Source: Sulfuriferula plumbiphila (GTDB lineage Bacteria > Pseudomonadota > Gammaproteobacteria > Burkholderiales > Sulfuriferulaceae). From it: a DNA stretch of 64,000 nt. The stretch is taken from assembly GCF_009938015.1 (NCBI RefSeq), contig NZ_AP021884.1, positions 3,164,585 to 3,228,584 of the forward strand, written 5' to 3'. The notes beneath the pieces are model-generated. The model had not been told where the DNA came from. It saw only the letters and a list, made by a program, of their open reading frames with translations, and did not search any database. The position numbers and the translations under genes are program-made. Shown here piece after piece: positions 10,433 through 19,786 of the stretch. Each line of letters begins with the position of its first letter. The stretch's first letter is position 1.

Positions 10433-10930
10433 TTGAAATCCGTTTACCCGCTGCCTGATTTCGAGGCCAGGATTGCCACACCGCAAACGCTGCCCGCCCT
10501 GCTCGCGCGTCTGCCGCGCCCGCTGGTGTTCACCAACGGCTGCTTCGATATCCTGCACCGCGGACATGTCACCTACCTGGCGCAAGCCCGCGCGCTCGGC
10601 GCGGCGCTGATCGTCGGGGTCAATTCGGATGATTCGGTGCGGCGCCAGAACAAGGGCGCGGATCGTCCCATCAATCCCCTTGCCGACCGCATGGCCGTGC
10701 TCGCCGCGCTGGCCAGCGTGAACGCCGTGGCAAGCTTTGACACCGACACGCCGCTCGACCTCATCCTCGCGATTCGCCCCGATGTGCTGGTCAAAGGCGG
10801 CGACTGGCCGGTGCAGGCCATCGTTGGCGGCCGCGCAGTGCTGGGCTGGGGCGGACAGGTGCATTCCATTCCGTTTTTGCATTCCACCTCGACCACGGCG
10901 ACACTCAGCCGCATCCGGGAGACCTCTTGA
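10433..10930 (+). CDS. rfaE2: D-glycero-beta-D-manno-heptose 1-phosphate adenylyltransferase
   Basis: 165 residues matching the C-terminal nucleotidyltransferase half of HldE. It joins heptose-1-phosphate to ATP to give ADP-heptose for the LPS inner core. The nucleotide-binding HxGH motif appears in [15 protein letters not shown], and a later conserved segment is DVLVKGGDW. The kinase half is absent, so a separate kinase (rfaE1/hldA) is needed elsewhere. Start is TTG at 10433, only seven bases after the palindromic element, with a weak ribosome site. Its stop overlaps the ubiD start (TTGA). Confidence 0.93.
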   Translation: MKSVYPLPDFEARIATPQTLPALLARLPRPLVFTNGCFDILHRGHVTYLAQARALGAALIVGVNSDDSVRRQNKGADRPINPLADRMAVLAALASVNAVASFDTDTPLDLILAIRPDVLVKGGDWPVQAIVGGRAVLGWGGQVHSIPFLHSTSTTATLSRIRETS

Positions 10931-12399
10931 AATACCGCGACCTGCGCGACTTCATCGCACAACTGGAAAAAATCGGCGAATTGAAGCGCATCAGCGCCGC
11001 AGTGAGCCCCAGGCTCGAGATCACCGAAATCTGTGATCGGGTGTTGAAAGCGGGCGGCCCGGCGATCCTGTTCGAGAATCCACAGGGTCACAGCATGCCG
11101 GTGCTGGCCAACCTGTTCGGCACGCCGCGCCGGGTGGCGCTGGGCATGGGCGAGGACTCGGTCGAAGCGCTGCGCGAAGTGGGAAAACTGCTGGCCTTGC
11201 TGAAAGAACCCGAACCGCCCAAAGGCCTGAAAGACGCCTGGGACAAGCTGCCGGTATTCAAGCAGGTGCTCAACATGGCGCCCAGGGAAGTGGGCAGCGC
11301 ACCGTGCCAGGACATCGTCTGGGAGGGCCGCGACGTGGACCTGTCGCGCCTGCCCGTCCAGACCTGCTGGCCGGGCGACGCCGGGCCGCTCATCACCTGG
11401 GGACTGACCGTCACCCGCGGCCCGCACAAAAAACGCCAGAACCTGGGCATCTACCGCCAGCAGGTCATCGCGCCCAACAAGGTCATCATGCGCTGGCTGG
11501 CGCATCGCGGCGGCGCGCTGGATTTCCGCGAATTCCAGCTGGCGAATCCGGGCCAGCCGTTTCCTGTCGCCGTCGCGCTCGGCGCCGACCCGGCCACCAT
11601 CCTCGGCGCCGTCACGCCGGTGCCGGATTCGCTGTCCGAGTACCAGTTCGCCGGGCTGCTCAGGGGGGCGAAGACCGAAGTGGTGAAATGTCTCGGCAGC
11701 GATTTGCAGGTGCCTGCCAGCGCCGAGATCGTGCTGGAAGGCGTCATCCATCCCGGCGAAATGGCGCAGGAAGGCCCGTTCGGCGACCACACCGGCTACT
11801 ACAACGAGGTGGACAGCTTCCCGGTGTTCACCATCGAACGCATCACCCTGCGCAACAACCCGATCTACCACAGCACCTACACCGGCAAGCCGCCCGACGA
11901 ACCCGCCGTGCTGGGCGTGGCGCTCAACGAAGTGTTCGTGCCGCTGCTGCAAAAGCAGTTCACCGAAATCGTCGATTTCTACCTGCCGCCGGAAGGCTGC
12001 TCATACCGCCTGGCCGTGGTCAGCATCAGGAAAAGCTACCCCGGCCACGCCAAGCGCGTGATGTTCGGCGTGTGGAGTTTCCTGCGCCAGTTCATGTACA
12101 CCAAGTTCATCGTGGTAGTGGATGACGATATCAATATCCGCGACTGGAAAGAAGTGATCTGGGCGATCACCACGCGCATGGATCCGGTGCGCGATACGCT
12201 GCTGGTGGAAAACACCCCGATTGACTACCTCGATTTCGCCAGCCCGGTATCCGGCCTGGGCGGCAAGATGGGCATGGACGCCACCAACAAATGGCCGGGC
12301 GAAACCGCCCGCGAATGGGGCACGCCGATCATTATGGATGCCGACGTGAAACAGCGCGTGGATGCGATATGGGACGAACTCGGCCTGGGCAGGGCCTGA
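10927..12399 (+). CDS. ubiD: 4-hydroxy-3-polyprenylbenzoate decarboxylase
   Basis: 490 residues, full length for UbiD, which decarboxylates the prenylated benzoate intermediate of ubiquinone synthesis using prenylated FMN made by UbiX. The family start [20 protein letters not shown] and the prFMN/metal-site segment [11 protein letters not shown] are present. It starts at TTG 10927 with GGGAG five bases upstream, overlapping the end of rfaE2 by four bases, so translation is coupled. Ubiquinone fits the bd quinol oxidase and the quinone-linked glycolate and lactate oxidases in this window. Confidence 0.95.
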   Translation: MKYRDLRDFIAQLEKIGELKRISAAVSPRLEITEICDRVLKAGGPAILFENPQGHSMPVLANLFGTPRRVALGMGEDSVEALREVGKLLALLKEPEPPKGLKDAWDKLPVFKQVLNMAPREVGSAPCQDIVWEGRDVDLSRLPVQTCWPGDAGPLITWGLTVTRGPHKKRQNLGIYRQQVIAPNKVIMRWLAHRGGALDFREFQLANPGQPFPVAVALGADPATILGAVTPVPDSLSEYQFAGLLRGAKTEVVKCLGSDLQVPASAEIVLEGVIHPGEMAQEGPFGDHTGYYNEVDSFPVFTIERITLRNNPIYHSTYTGKPPDEPAVLGVALNEVFVPLLQKQFTEIVDFYLPPEGCSYRLAVVSIRKSYPGHAKRVMFGVWSFLRQFMYTKFIVVVDDDINIRDWKEVIWAITTRMDPVRDTLLVENTPIDYLDFASPVSGLGGKMGMDATNKWPGETAREWGTPIIMDADVKQRVDAIWDELGLGRA

Positions 12400-12497
12400 G
12401 CACGAGAGCATTTCACCATCAAGGCGCGAATATCGAACCGGCGCATATCTGACATAACACCTAAATATACGCAACAACTGCGCTATGCTTATCCTAT

Positions 12498-12517
12498 CCC
12501 GTCGTTAAGTTGACGGG
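12498..12517 (+). other. Small hairpin ahead of a secreted-protein gene
   Basis: CCCGTC and GACGGG (six-base perfect arms, eight-base loop) lie about 40 bases before the start of the next gene, inside its likely leader. There is no T-run, so a terminator is unlikely. It may be chance. Confidence 0.3.
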
Positions 12518-12558
12518 CTGCAACGCTGCATAACAATTCCTGATAAAGGAGTTCACAC

Positions 12559-13017
12559 ATGAAACGCTTCCTGCTTACAGCAATCCTGGCCATCGTGGCC
12601 AGCCCGGTGCTTGCTGCCGATGTCGGCGTCTCGGTCAGTATCGGTCAGCCGGGTTTTTATGGCCGTATCGACATTGGCAACAACTATCCCCAACCGCTGC
12701 TAATCTATCCGGAGCCCATCGTGATCCAGCGCCTTCCTGTCGGTGTCGCCCCGCGCCCGATTTATCTGCATGTGCCGCCCGGACACGCCAAACACTGGCG
12801 CAAACACTGCCATGAATACAATGCCTGCGGGCGGCCGGTCTATTTCGTGCAGGATGACTGGTACAACGAGGTGTATGTGCCGCACTATCGTGAGGATCAT
12901 GGTGACAGAGGCGGAGAACGTGATCATGAAAACCATGGTAAACGCGGCTATGCCGACGAGCCCGGCCACGGTCATGGGAGAGACCATGGCCATGGCAAAG
13001 GACACCAGGACGACTGA
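12559..13017 (+). CDS. Secreted protein with His/Asp/Gly-rich tail, function unknown
   Basis: 152 residues. A clear Sec signal peptide (MKRFLLTAILAIVASPVLAA) predicts export with cleavage after ALA. The middle contains a Pro/Tyr-rich stretch and three Cys (in HCHEYNACG). The last 40 residues are loaded with His, Asp, Glu and Gly, including HGHGRDHGHGKGHQDD. Such a tail could bind divalent metals, which is inference from composition only. GGAG lies eight bases before the ATG. It appears monocistronic. No family is recognised with certainty. Confidence 0.75.
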   Translation: MKRFLLTAILAIVASPVLAADVGVSVSIGQPGFYGRIDIGNNYPQPLLIYPEPIVIQRLPVGVAPRPIYLHVPPGHAKHWRKHCHEYNACGRPVYFVQDDWYNEVYVPHYREDHGDRGGERDHENHGKRGYADEPGHGHGRDHGHGKGHQDD

Positions 13018-13299
13018 ATTGCGTCTGCCCATTACTTAAGGGGTTTGCCGTTCCGGAATGCTGGTTTCCCGGGTGTGGGCTTGGGACGATGGCCTAAAAA
13101 TCTCCTGCCCACTCCAGCTCATGCGGCGCAATGCCCTTTGGTTATTGCGCCCTTGGGCCTTGAACCAGTGATGTGGATTTTTGCAGCAGTCGCTCACCCT
13201 CCCGTAAAGATCGGACAGTATCTACAAGCTGACTTACAGCCAGGACAGTGATTTGACTGCGCGCCTGCAGCCGCGCGCCAGCAACTTCAGGCGGCCTGA

Positions 13300-14736
13300 T
13301 TAGCGCCCGCCATATACCCATTCCAGCAGCGCATCCTGCGCCGCGCCGCCTGCCGCCGCATTCGTGTCGTTGATAAAAAATACCACCACAAAACGCCGTC
13401 CGGCCTTGTCGGACACATAACCGGCGATGGTTTTGACGCCTTCCAGCGTGCCGGTCTTGATGTGCGCATGACCGGCCAGCGGAGTGTCCTTGTCGCGCGA
13501 TTTCATGGTGCCATCCACGGCGGCGATGGGCAGCGCGGATTCAAGCTCGGAGAATATCGGGCTGCTGTATGCTGCCAGTAATAATTGCGCCATGCTGTGC
13601 GGGCTGATGCGCTCGATGCGCGACAGGCCGGATCCGTTTTCCAGTACCAGTTCGGGAAAATGCAGGCCCTTGCCTGCCAGCCAGTTGCGTACCGCATCAG
13701 CCGATTTCTGCGTGGTGCCGGGCGCGCCGCCGCGTACCGCGCCCAGGCTCAGAAACAAACTGCGCGCCATGACATTGTTGCTGAACTTGTTGAGGCCACG
13801 CACCACATCAGCCAGCGGCGGCGACTCAAACACCATCAGGCGCTGGGCGCTGGCAGGCACCTCGCCCACGCGCCAGCTGCCGGCAAGGCGCCCTCCCGAT
13901 TCCTGCCACAGCGTGCCAAATGCATCAGCCACCGCTGCGCTGGCGTCGCCCAGATTGAACGCAGTGCTTTTCTCGCCGCACGCCGCCGCGTAGCTGCCGT
14001 TCAATACCAGGCGGCTATTACCGTTGTCGGGCAGCCATTCGATATCGATACGGTCGCGCCATTCGCCGCACGGCGTGTTGTCGAGCTGCAGCTTGTTGAC
14101 CAGGCGCATGCCAGGCGGCAACGGATCGGCGTAGGCAGCCACGCCGCCAGACAGCGCTGTGAGGCGCAGCATGGTGCTGTTGAAATTCACCATCAGCGCG
14201 GCGGGTACAGCGTTGTAAGCACGGCGCGGCTCACCGTCGAAGCGCGCCGGGTCGGCGTCGGACAGGCTGAAATAACTCTGATCGAGTACCAGGTCGCCGC
14301 GAATCTCGCGCACGCCCCGGCTACGCAACTCGCGCAGCAGCAGCCAGAAGCGCTCCAGGGTCAGTTGCGGGTCGCCATAACCCTTGATGTAGAGGTTGCC
14401 GGTGAGCACCCCATCGACCAGGCTGCCGTCGGTATACAGCTCGGTTTTCCAGGTATAGGCGGGGCCCAGCAGTTCCAGCGCGGCATAGCTGGTAACCAGC
14501 TTCATGGTGGATGCGGGGTTGAATGACAGCGCGCCGCCATGCGTCAGCAGCGGCCCAGGCTTGCCCGTCTCCCATACCACCACGCCGACATGGCCGGCCG
14601 GAATATCGGCCTGGCGCAGTGCGGCCTGCACCGGTTGCGGCAAGGCGTCATTGCCCGCCCACGCAGTGCTCCACGCCAGCAATACAATCAACAGCTGGAG
14701 CCGCAACATAATCGCGCGCAGGGACAGATGCGGCAT
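13300..14736 (-). CDS. dacB: D-alanyl-D-alanine carboxypeptidase/endopeptidase (PBP4 type)
   Basis: About 478 residues. A signal peptide (LQLLIVLLAWSTAWA) sends it to the periplasm. Active-site motifs of the class C penicillin-binding family are in order: SxxK in FNPASTMKLV, SxN in KFSNNVMARS and KTG in HIKTGTLEG, with the large insert between the first two typical of PBP4. It trims or cleaves peptidoglycan cross-bridges. The start is uncertain: ATGs at 14736 and 14709 both precede the signal peptide; 14736 has AGGA at moderate distance. Upstream on the same strand is an EamA transporter. Confidence 0.9.
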   Translation of the reverse strand: MPHLSLRAIMLRLQLLIVLLAWSTAWAGNDALPQPVQAALRQADIPAGHVGVVVWETGKPGPLLTHGGALSFNPASTMKLVTSYAALELLGPAYTWKTELYTDGSLVDGVLTGNLYIKGYGDPQLTLERFWLLLRELRSRGVREIRGDLVLDQSYFSLSDADPARFDGEPRRAYNAVPAALMVNFNSTMLRLTALSGGVAAYADPLPPGMRLVNKLQLDNTPCGEWRDRIDIEWLPDNGNSRLVLNGSYAAACGEKSTAFNLGDASAAVADAFGTLWQESGGRLAGSWRVGEVPASAQRLMVFESPPLADVVRGLNKFSNNVMARSLFLSLGAVRGGAPGTTQKSADAVRNWLAGKGLHFPELVLENGSGLSRIERISPHSMAQLLLAAYSSPIFSELESALPIAAVDGTMKSRDKDTPLAGHAHIKTGTLEGVKTIAGYVSDKAGRRFVVVFFINDTNAAAGGAAQDALLEWVYGGR

Positions 14737-14773
14737 GGCGTTCGGCATCCTGCCGACCGGCGCGATAGCGCGG

Positions 14774-15730
14774 TTATTCACCTGCACCGCAACGACACAG
14801 GCTGGATTTTGGCGCACGCGCCACAGGCCGCCGGCCGAGATTGCCCAGCACCAGCGCACCCATGACAATCAGCGCGCCGGTCAGTTCTGCGGCACTCAGG
14901 CGATGTCCCTGCAACCAGCCGATGATCAGTGCGGTGACCGGCACAAAATTGATAAACAGCACGCCGCCCGCGCCGAGTGTGTTGATACCCATGTTCCACG
15001 CCAGTACCGCAACCACGCCGGCGAGCATGATCAGGTAGATGAGCTCGTTGGCGAGTCCGGCCAGCGTTCCCACTGCCGGCACTTGCGCTATGCCCGCCAG
15101 CGTGGCCAGCAGGGTAATGACAGCAATGCTGGGCACAGCCATCAGGCAACTCAGTGCGGTGTAGCGCAGCGGTGACCAGCCCGGGAAATCCTGCGCGCCC
15201 AGCGTGTAGATTACCCAGCACAATGCACCGGCCAGGATCAATAAATCCGCCACCGCTTCACCACCGTGCAGCAGCGCGCCCAGGTGCCCCTTGGTGATCA
15301 CCAGCACGACGCCACCCAGAGCGAGCGCAATTGCCGCCATATTCAATGGCGTGGGTCGCACCCCGCGCCATAGCGCATTGACCAGCACGCCCAATAGCGG
15401 CATCAGCGCCATGATGATGGCGCCGTGCTCAGGCTGCGAGCGCGCAAGCCCGAGAAACGCCAGAATGCTGAACCCGGCAAACCCCGCCGACCCATAGCGC
15501 CATAATGCCAGTGTGCGCGACTCCAGGCGCAGCGCGGCGCGTCCCTCGATTGCCGCCAGCAAAGCCACAAACAACAGCGCGCCGCTGCCATAGCGAATCA
15601 GCGTGAGCCAGAATGCATCCAGCGTCACCAGCGCCGACTTGGCCACCGGAAACATCCCGCCCCACAGCACGGCAGCCAGCAACAAGGCCAGCATGCCCGC
15701 GTTACGCCCGGGGTTGCGTGCTTGAGTCAT
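14774..15730 (-). CDS. EamA/DMT-family transporter
   Basis: 318 residues with about ten hydrophobic helices arranged as two EamA repeats; the first repeat starts with LLLAAVLWGGMFPVAKSAL, typical of drug/metabolite exporters. It probably exports an amino acid or other small metabolite, but substrate cannot be read from sequence. AAGGAG lies five bases before the ATG. Its stop is 37 bases upstream of the dacB start chosen here, so the two may be cotranscribed. Confidence 0.88.
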   Translation of the reverse strand: MTQARNPGRNAGMLALLLAAVLWGGMFPVAKSALVTLDAFWLTLIRYGSGALLFVALLAAIEGRAALRLESRTLALWRYGSAGFAGFSILAFLGLARSQPEHGAIIMALMPLLGVLVNALWRGVRPTPLNMAAIALALGGVVLVITKGHLGALLHGGEAVADLLILAGALCWVIYTLGAQDFPGWSPLRYTALSCLMAVPSIAVITLLATLAGIAQVPAVGTLAGLANELIYLIMLAGVVAVLAWNMGINTLGAGGVLFINFVPVTALIIGWLQGHRLSAAELTGALIVMGALVLGNLGRRPVARAPKSSLCRCGAGE

Positions 15731-15782
15731 GGGCTCTCCTTGTTCGATCTGAATTGACAGTCGGACAGGCTGACAGACGCCA

Positions 15783-16085
15783 TTATTGATCCCACATCAC
15801 ATCGGATTTGGCCGCCACCGCCGCCTCCAGTAACTGGATCAGCGGCAAGGCGCGGTGCGCCAGGCTCACCGGCTGCTCGTCGGCGTCGTTGCCCGCCGCG
15901 TCACCAGATTCCGGCACTGCCGCGGCAACGCCCGCACGCAGCCGCTCCAGCGCAGCGGGCACATCGGCAGCCAATATAGCCCCTGGTACCGTGGCGCTGT
16001 GCCCCATCAGTTTGAGCAGGTTGAGTGCGACATCGCCGAACATGGTGATATCGGCATACGCGTCGGTGTGAAAGGTGATGAGCAT
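15783..16085 (-). CDS. DUF1840 domain-containing protein
   Basis: 100 residues. The N-terminus MLITFHTDAYADITMFGDVA followed by a KLMGHS block and TVPGAI is the DUF1840 signature, known mostly from betaproteobacteria; function unknown. The start at 16085 is supported by AAGGA seven bases upstream; the longer frame adds 19 unrelated residues. The region after residue 50 is acidic and Ala-rich, then a helical C-terminus. Confidence 0.88.
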   Translation of the reverse strand: MLITFHTDAYADITMFGDVALNLLKLMGHSATVPGAILAADVPAALERLRAGVAAAVPESGDAAGNDADEQPVSLAHRALPLIQLLEAAVAAKSDVMWDQ

Positions 16086-16156
16086 GATGGCGTCCTTGAA
16101 GGTTTTTTTGACTTGAGATTGACTCATTATATCCTGCGGCACACAGGCAAACCTGA

Positions 16157-16675
16157 TTACAAACCCTGCGCTTTAAGTTTTACGATTTCCCATGCCTTGA
16201 GTTTCTGCGCATAGGACAAAGAGGCATGGGCAGGGCTGGTAGAAGGCAGACGCTGATATTGCAGCGCGCCGGACTGGTTGCTGAGGCCCGCAAGCACATA
16301 CTTGCGGTAGCAAGCTTCAGCCTTGGCACCATTGAAGAATATATGGGCAATATCTGGATGCGCCAGGTGGAACGATGCGAAGTCATTGGCAATGATTGAA
16401 GCATCGTCAATACCGGAATCCAGGCTGCCCTCCCGCGCGCATGACTGAAGCACGTCCCATAGCGCTATGCCGCTGGATTTCAGCATCTGCAACCGGGTCG
16501 CGTACGGCAACTCGGCACGCGCACCAACCAGCTCACCCAATAGGCGCCAGAACGCGTTGCGCGGATGGGCATAGTATTGCTGCGCCTGTAATGAAATTTT
16601 CCCGGGCATGCTGCCCAGGATAAGCACGCGCGCCTGCGCATCCGCAATCGGGGGGAAGCTGTGGACGTAGGGCAT
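16157..16675 (-). CDS. DNA-deoxyinosine glycosylase, uracil-DNA glycosylase superfamily
   Basis: 172 residues. The fold signatures are VLILGSMPGKISL near the N-terminus, YYAHPRNAFWRLLGEL and, near the C-terminus, LPSTSPAHASLS. This combination is that of the hypoxanthine-DNA glycosylase branch (family 6), which removes deaminated adenine from DNA and starts base-excision repair. The start at 16675 puts SFPPIAD close to the N-terminus as in relatives; an upstream ATG would add 14 unconserved residues. Confidence 0.85.
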   Translation of the reverse strand: MPYVHSFPPIADAQARVLILGSMPGKISLQAQQYYAHPRNAFWRLLGELVGARAELPYATRLQMLKSSGIALWDVLQSCAREGSLDSGIDDASIIANDFASFHLAHPDIAHIFFNGAKAEACYRKYVLAGLSNQSGALQYQRLPSTSPAHASLSYAQKLKAWEIVKLKAQGL

Positions 16676-16959
16676 GGCAGCGCGGCTTGACAATTGCATA
16701 TAGAGTGCATCGTTCACGATGCGTTCGCAGGTTTTTCAAAATAGCCCGGATTCATATCGTTCGCAATGACAACGGCCATGCCACCCGCCGTGGGGCATGC
16801 GCAGCGCGCGGGTTCTGTCGCCCACCGGTTCCACCGGGTCATTGCCAGATCGCGCGCGGCCTGCCCGCTACCGCTTTGCACAGTCCCATGCGGTAGCCAG
16901 GCCGGATGCAATTTCTGCCAGCCAGGCGAACAGCGCCTCGGGAGAGGTCAATTGATGGG

Positions 16960-17268
16960 TTAATCTGCCGCCGAAATGTTATTCAGCCCGACCCGGACAA
17001 CCGCAATGGCATTGTTCATTTTGCGGAATCTCCAGAAGCCGAATATGCCTGTCAGGACCCCGCTCGGGAGGCAGAAAAATCCCACCGCGGTAAACCATCC
17101 CTGGTGTGAGAAATGGATAATCGATACGCCGGCAATGAGCAATGCGACGCCCGAGCGCAGGTATGACAGGAAGGTTCGTTCATTCGCTAACAGCGTACGA
17201 TCAATCGCCAATTGATCCCGCAGAATCAGCTCTGCTGTTTCAAACCGTGAATAATGGCTTTGTTCCAT
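16960..17268 (-). CDS. DUF202 small membrane protein
   Basis: 102 residues. The family motif DQLAIDRTLLANERTFLSYL precedes two to three hydrophobic helices (VALLIAGVSIIHF and a second block ending FGFWRFRKM). DUF202/YidH-type inner-membrane proteins have no settled function. AGGAG lies ten bases before the ATG. Confidence 0.87.
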   Translation of the reverse strand: MEQSHYSRFETAELILRDQLAIDRTLLANERTFLSYLRSGVALLIAGVSIIHFSHQGWFTAVGFFCLPSGVLTGIFGFWRFRKMNNAIAVVRVGLNNISAAD

Positions 17269-17571
17269 CTTGCCTGGGTCTCCTTGAAGAACGTTTGAAA
17301 TGAAGCGCTCTCCGCCAGGCGGTACGAAACACTGCTGGTCGGGGAACGAGGTTGAATGTGCTGTCAGGCGCCATGGGCAGCCATTATAAACGCGCTGACC
17401 AGTGCGTGGGGCTTAGCGGGGATTGAACGTGCCTGAGGCAGGAACAGGATTGACCCCGAAATTACCGCCAGTAACATTCATGGCGTATTGCGGAATCGTT
17501 GTTGAAAACGGCCACATGTGCCAAAACGGGGAATCCGGTGTTCATGTGCCGATCATCCCCCCGAATCATGC
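17269..17571. other. Intergenic stretch without a recognised gene
   Basis: 303 bases between DUF202 and the PDC protein, probably holding the DUF202 promoter. Short open frames exist but have no ribosome site or recognisable product. No terminator or repeat was identified. Confidence 0.6.
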
Positions 17572-18522
17572 TCAAAACCAGAATGACGTATCCTTCAGCA
17601 GAAATTCAACATAGGGCATGTAGTGCGATCCATCGCAGGAGAAGGTCAGGCTGACCATGCCGTTGAAAATGTTGATCGAGGCCGTGCGCAGATAAATGGT
17701 TGGATCGGCGAAACGCAGGGATTGCATGATGCCCAGAATCCGAGCGATATTGTGCTGCGGGATGGTCGCATCGTTCGGGTAGGGACGGGACGGGAACACC
17801 AGACAGATGTCCGGATCGCTCAGTGCTTCGTGATCCAGAATGCGATAACGGAACGGGTCGTCCACGGTCCAGATGGTGACCTGGCTGCTGGAAAAGTGTA
17901 TCTGGCATTGAAACACGCCACGCAGCGTCAGCAGTTCCTCGAGGATGGATAATGCCTGCTCCAGATTGCTGTCCAGGGGGCTTTCCACTCGGCATTGTTG
18001 AAACACCGTGCCGCGAATTGCCGGATCACCCTTCACCTGTCGCCAATAGCCAGGCTCTTCGTAGAGTTCTGACGTCACCGGCAGATCGCGCAGGTCAAAG
18101 TCGGCACCGAGATAGCCCAGCGTGCTGGAATCCGCGCGCACAATCTGCAGGGCGGTGAGCGACGGCCGGTGCCCCACCAGGCTGATGTAAGCATCGGAGA
18201 GCAGAAATCCCCACGCCGGCACGGCTTCCTTCATGTACGGGCGCTGGGAGCGGTCGCGTCCAAAATGTTCCGGCGCGAGTCCCGCCTGACCAACGTTGTC
18301 ACAAATCTGGATACCGTCGGTGCTCAGGCAGTACAGGAATGCACAATAGGGAATGCTGGCAAAGCCTTGCGCGAGAATCGCATCCAGTTGCTCGCGCTCA
18401 CCCCATGCCGGGATGCATTGTTCGGCCAGGTGCGCCAGCGGTTCGTGCAGCTTGCGCGCCAGTTCTTCCCGTTGCAGATAGATATTCTCTTTCCATGAAT
18501 TTTTCATGCGCTTGCAAATCAT
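17572..18522 (-). CDS. Stand-alone PDC/Cache sensor-domain protein
   Basis: 316 residues. After a helical N-terminus, residues 45-150 resemble a PDC/Cache ligand-binding domain: LYCLSTDGIQICDNVG, then GRDRSQRPYMKEA, FLLSDAYISLVG and TLGYLGADFDLRDL, in the order seen in chemoreceptor Cache folds. There is no signal peptide or membrane helix and no recognisable output domain (no kinase, GGDEF or methyl-accepting region); the C-terminal half is uncharacterised. It may act as a cytosolic sensor through a partner. An internal start at 18507 is possible. Confidence 0.75.
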   Translation of the reverse strand: MICKRMKNSWKENIYLQREELARKLHEPLAHLAEQCIPAWGEREQLDAILAQGFASIPYCAFLYCLSTDGIQICDNVGQAGLAPEHFGRDRSQRPYMKEAVPAWGFLLSDAYISLVGHRPSLTALQIVRADSSTLGYLGADFDLRDLPVTSELYEEPGYWRQVKGDPAIRGTVFQQCRVESPLDSNLEQALSILEELLTLRGVFQCQIHFSSSQVTIWTVDDPFRYRILDHEALSDPDICLVFPSRPYPNDATIPQHNIARILGIMQSLRFADPTIYLRTASINIFNGMVSLTFSCDGSHYMPYVEFLLKDTSFWF

Positions 18523-18852
18523 ATCCCGCGTGATTAAAAAGTTTTCGCAACGGCCACGTATCCAGGATACTCATGGGCCGGGCGGCCATTTAGATACTGT
18601 GAGTTGGCAAAGGGTTTCCAAATGCATCCCTTTGGCCTGCGGCAGCCATTAGCTTCAATTGCAGTTGCAGGCACATTGTCATGCATGCAGCATGACGCAA
18701 AGCGGTGACAAACCGATGACCGTACCGCTCCTTATGGTGTTTTGTCTTCTATTGCCCTGACACAAGTCTAATGCGGCTCACCGTAGCGTAATGCAGACCT
18801 GCGGCTGATCTCTGCGAGCGTATAGCCTATTCAAGATAGGCGCGCCATCGCC
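18523..18852. other. Intergenic stretch without a recognised gene
   Basis: 330 bases between the PDC gene and the DUF488 remnant. No credible open frame, RNA gene or terminator was seen. It probably carries the promoter of the PDC gene. Confidence 0.55.
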
Positions 18853-19259
18853 TCATTGCGTGCAGGTTGCGAGTCCGCCGGCCATTAGCGCGGCCAAGCG
18901 CCGGCCGGTGCAGCATGCGCTGTCGGGAGGGTATTGTTCCATATATCGCTTCAAAACAATCACGCTGTTGTGCTGCTCATCCTGCGCCGCGAAAACCAGC
19001 GTTATTGTGCCTCTCGGGGTCATCTGTTTTAACTGGGCAAGCAGCGCGGATTTTTCGGCCTATTCAGTTTTGTAACGGGTCTGGAATTCGGCCCACCTGG
19101 CGGGTCGTGAGCCAACCAATTGCGCAGTTCCGTGCCCGGGGCGATTTCTTTTAGCCACTCGTCCACCTTCGCATGCTGTTTATCCAGACCTCGCGGCCAC
19201 AAGCTTTCAATAAGAACGCGCATGCCGTGCTGTGCGCCCGGCGCTTCGTAGACGAAGCT
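18853..19259 (-). pseudogene. Decayed DUF488-family gene
   Basis: The first intact piece begins at 19223 and reads RVLIESLWPRGLDKQHAKVD then WLKEIAPGTELRNWLAHDP, the DUF488 signature. After HDP the frame is lost by one missing base; in the next frame the family continues as RWAEFQTRYKTE, hits an in-frame TAG, then runs on as LLAQLKQMTPRGTITLVFAA and ends at 18853. A further frame break near 19240 separates the first residues (VYEAPGAQHG) from the start, which abuts the upstream gene's stop. At least three lesions make it non-functional. The upstream RHH-like gene is its only likely operon partner. Confidence 0.8.
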
Positions 19260-19610
19260 TCAGGGTGATTCTGTGCTCTCTCCAAAGTCTTGTTCCAGCG
19301 CCACCCGGTATTTCCTGCTCAAGGCAATAAATCGGGGGGTAGGCCCAACGTCTTCGTAAATCGGATCGCCCTGATCGTCCCGGGCAATCACCTTGCTGCC
19401 TTGAATATAAGGCATGGCACGCTCAAGCTCGTTCAGTGCAGCCGTTAACAACTCGGTAATGATGGCCGTTTCATTGCGGCGCGGGTACATCTCGACCAGC
19501 GCTGCGATCTTCGCCGCATCGTGAAGCGGGAGCCGGATGCGATATTCCTTTGCTGTCAGATGGCCACTTGCCGAGTTTTCCCATTCCTTCATCAAGTCCG
19601 TAATATTCAT
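19260..19610 (-). CDS. Small RHH-like conserved protein
   Basis: 116 residues. Residues 18-60 (KEYRIRLPLHDAAKIAALVE, then RRNETAIITELLTAALNELE) look like a strand followed by two helices, as in ribbon-helix-helix DNA binders. A conserved tail contains DDQGDPIYEDVGPTPRFIAL. Related proteins in gamma- and betaproteobacteria are, from memory, sometimes labelled pilus tip component; nothing here supports a pilus role. It lies directly before the decayed DUF488 gene. DNA binding is inference. Confidence 0.65.
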   Translation of the reverse strand: MNITDLMKEWENSASGHLTAKEYRIRLPLHDAAKIAALVEMYPRRNETAIITELLTAALNELERAMPYIQGSKVIARDDQGDPIYEDVGPTPRFIALSRKYRVALEQDFGESTESP

Positions 19611-19786
19611 GACCTCTTTCCGCTATGCATTCGTTTCCATTGCGCTCAATATAGCATCCAGCTTTAAAAGCCATATTCAGCGACGGGAGTATCCCCCCGG
19701 GGTTTCATGCATCATCGCGCACTTGGGACTGCCGGGCGCTCAGGGAAAAAACCGGTGAAATGCCGACCGCCACACCACCTTGTTAC

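Noticed and set aside
13045-13251. 68-residue open frame after the His-rich protein gene
   Set aside because: No ribosome site, no recognisable product; the 280-base gap otherwise shows nothing.
16714-16911. 65-residue open frame upstream of the deoxyinosine glycosylase gene
   Set aside because: No ribosome site and no family resemblance; treated as non-coding.
17460-17575. Sequence reminiscent of an insertion-sequence end before the PDC gene
   Set aside because: No transposase remnant or terminal repeat could be defined, so not supported.
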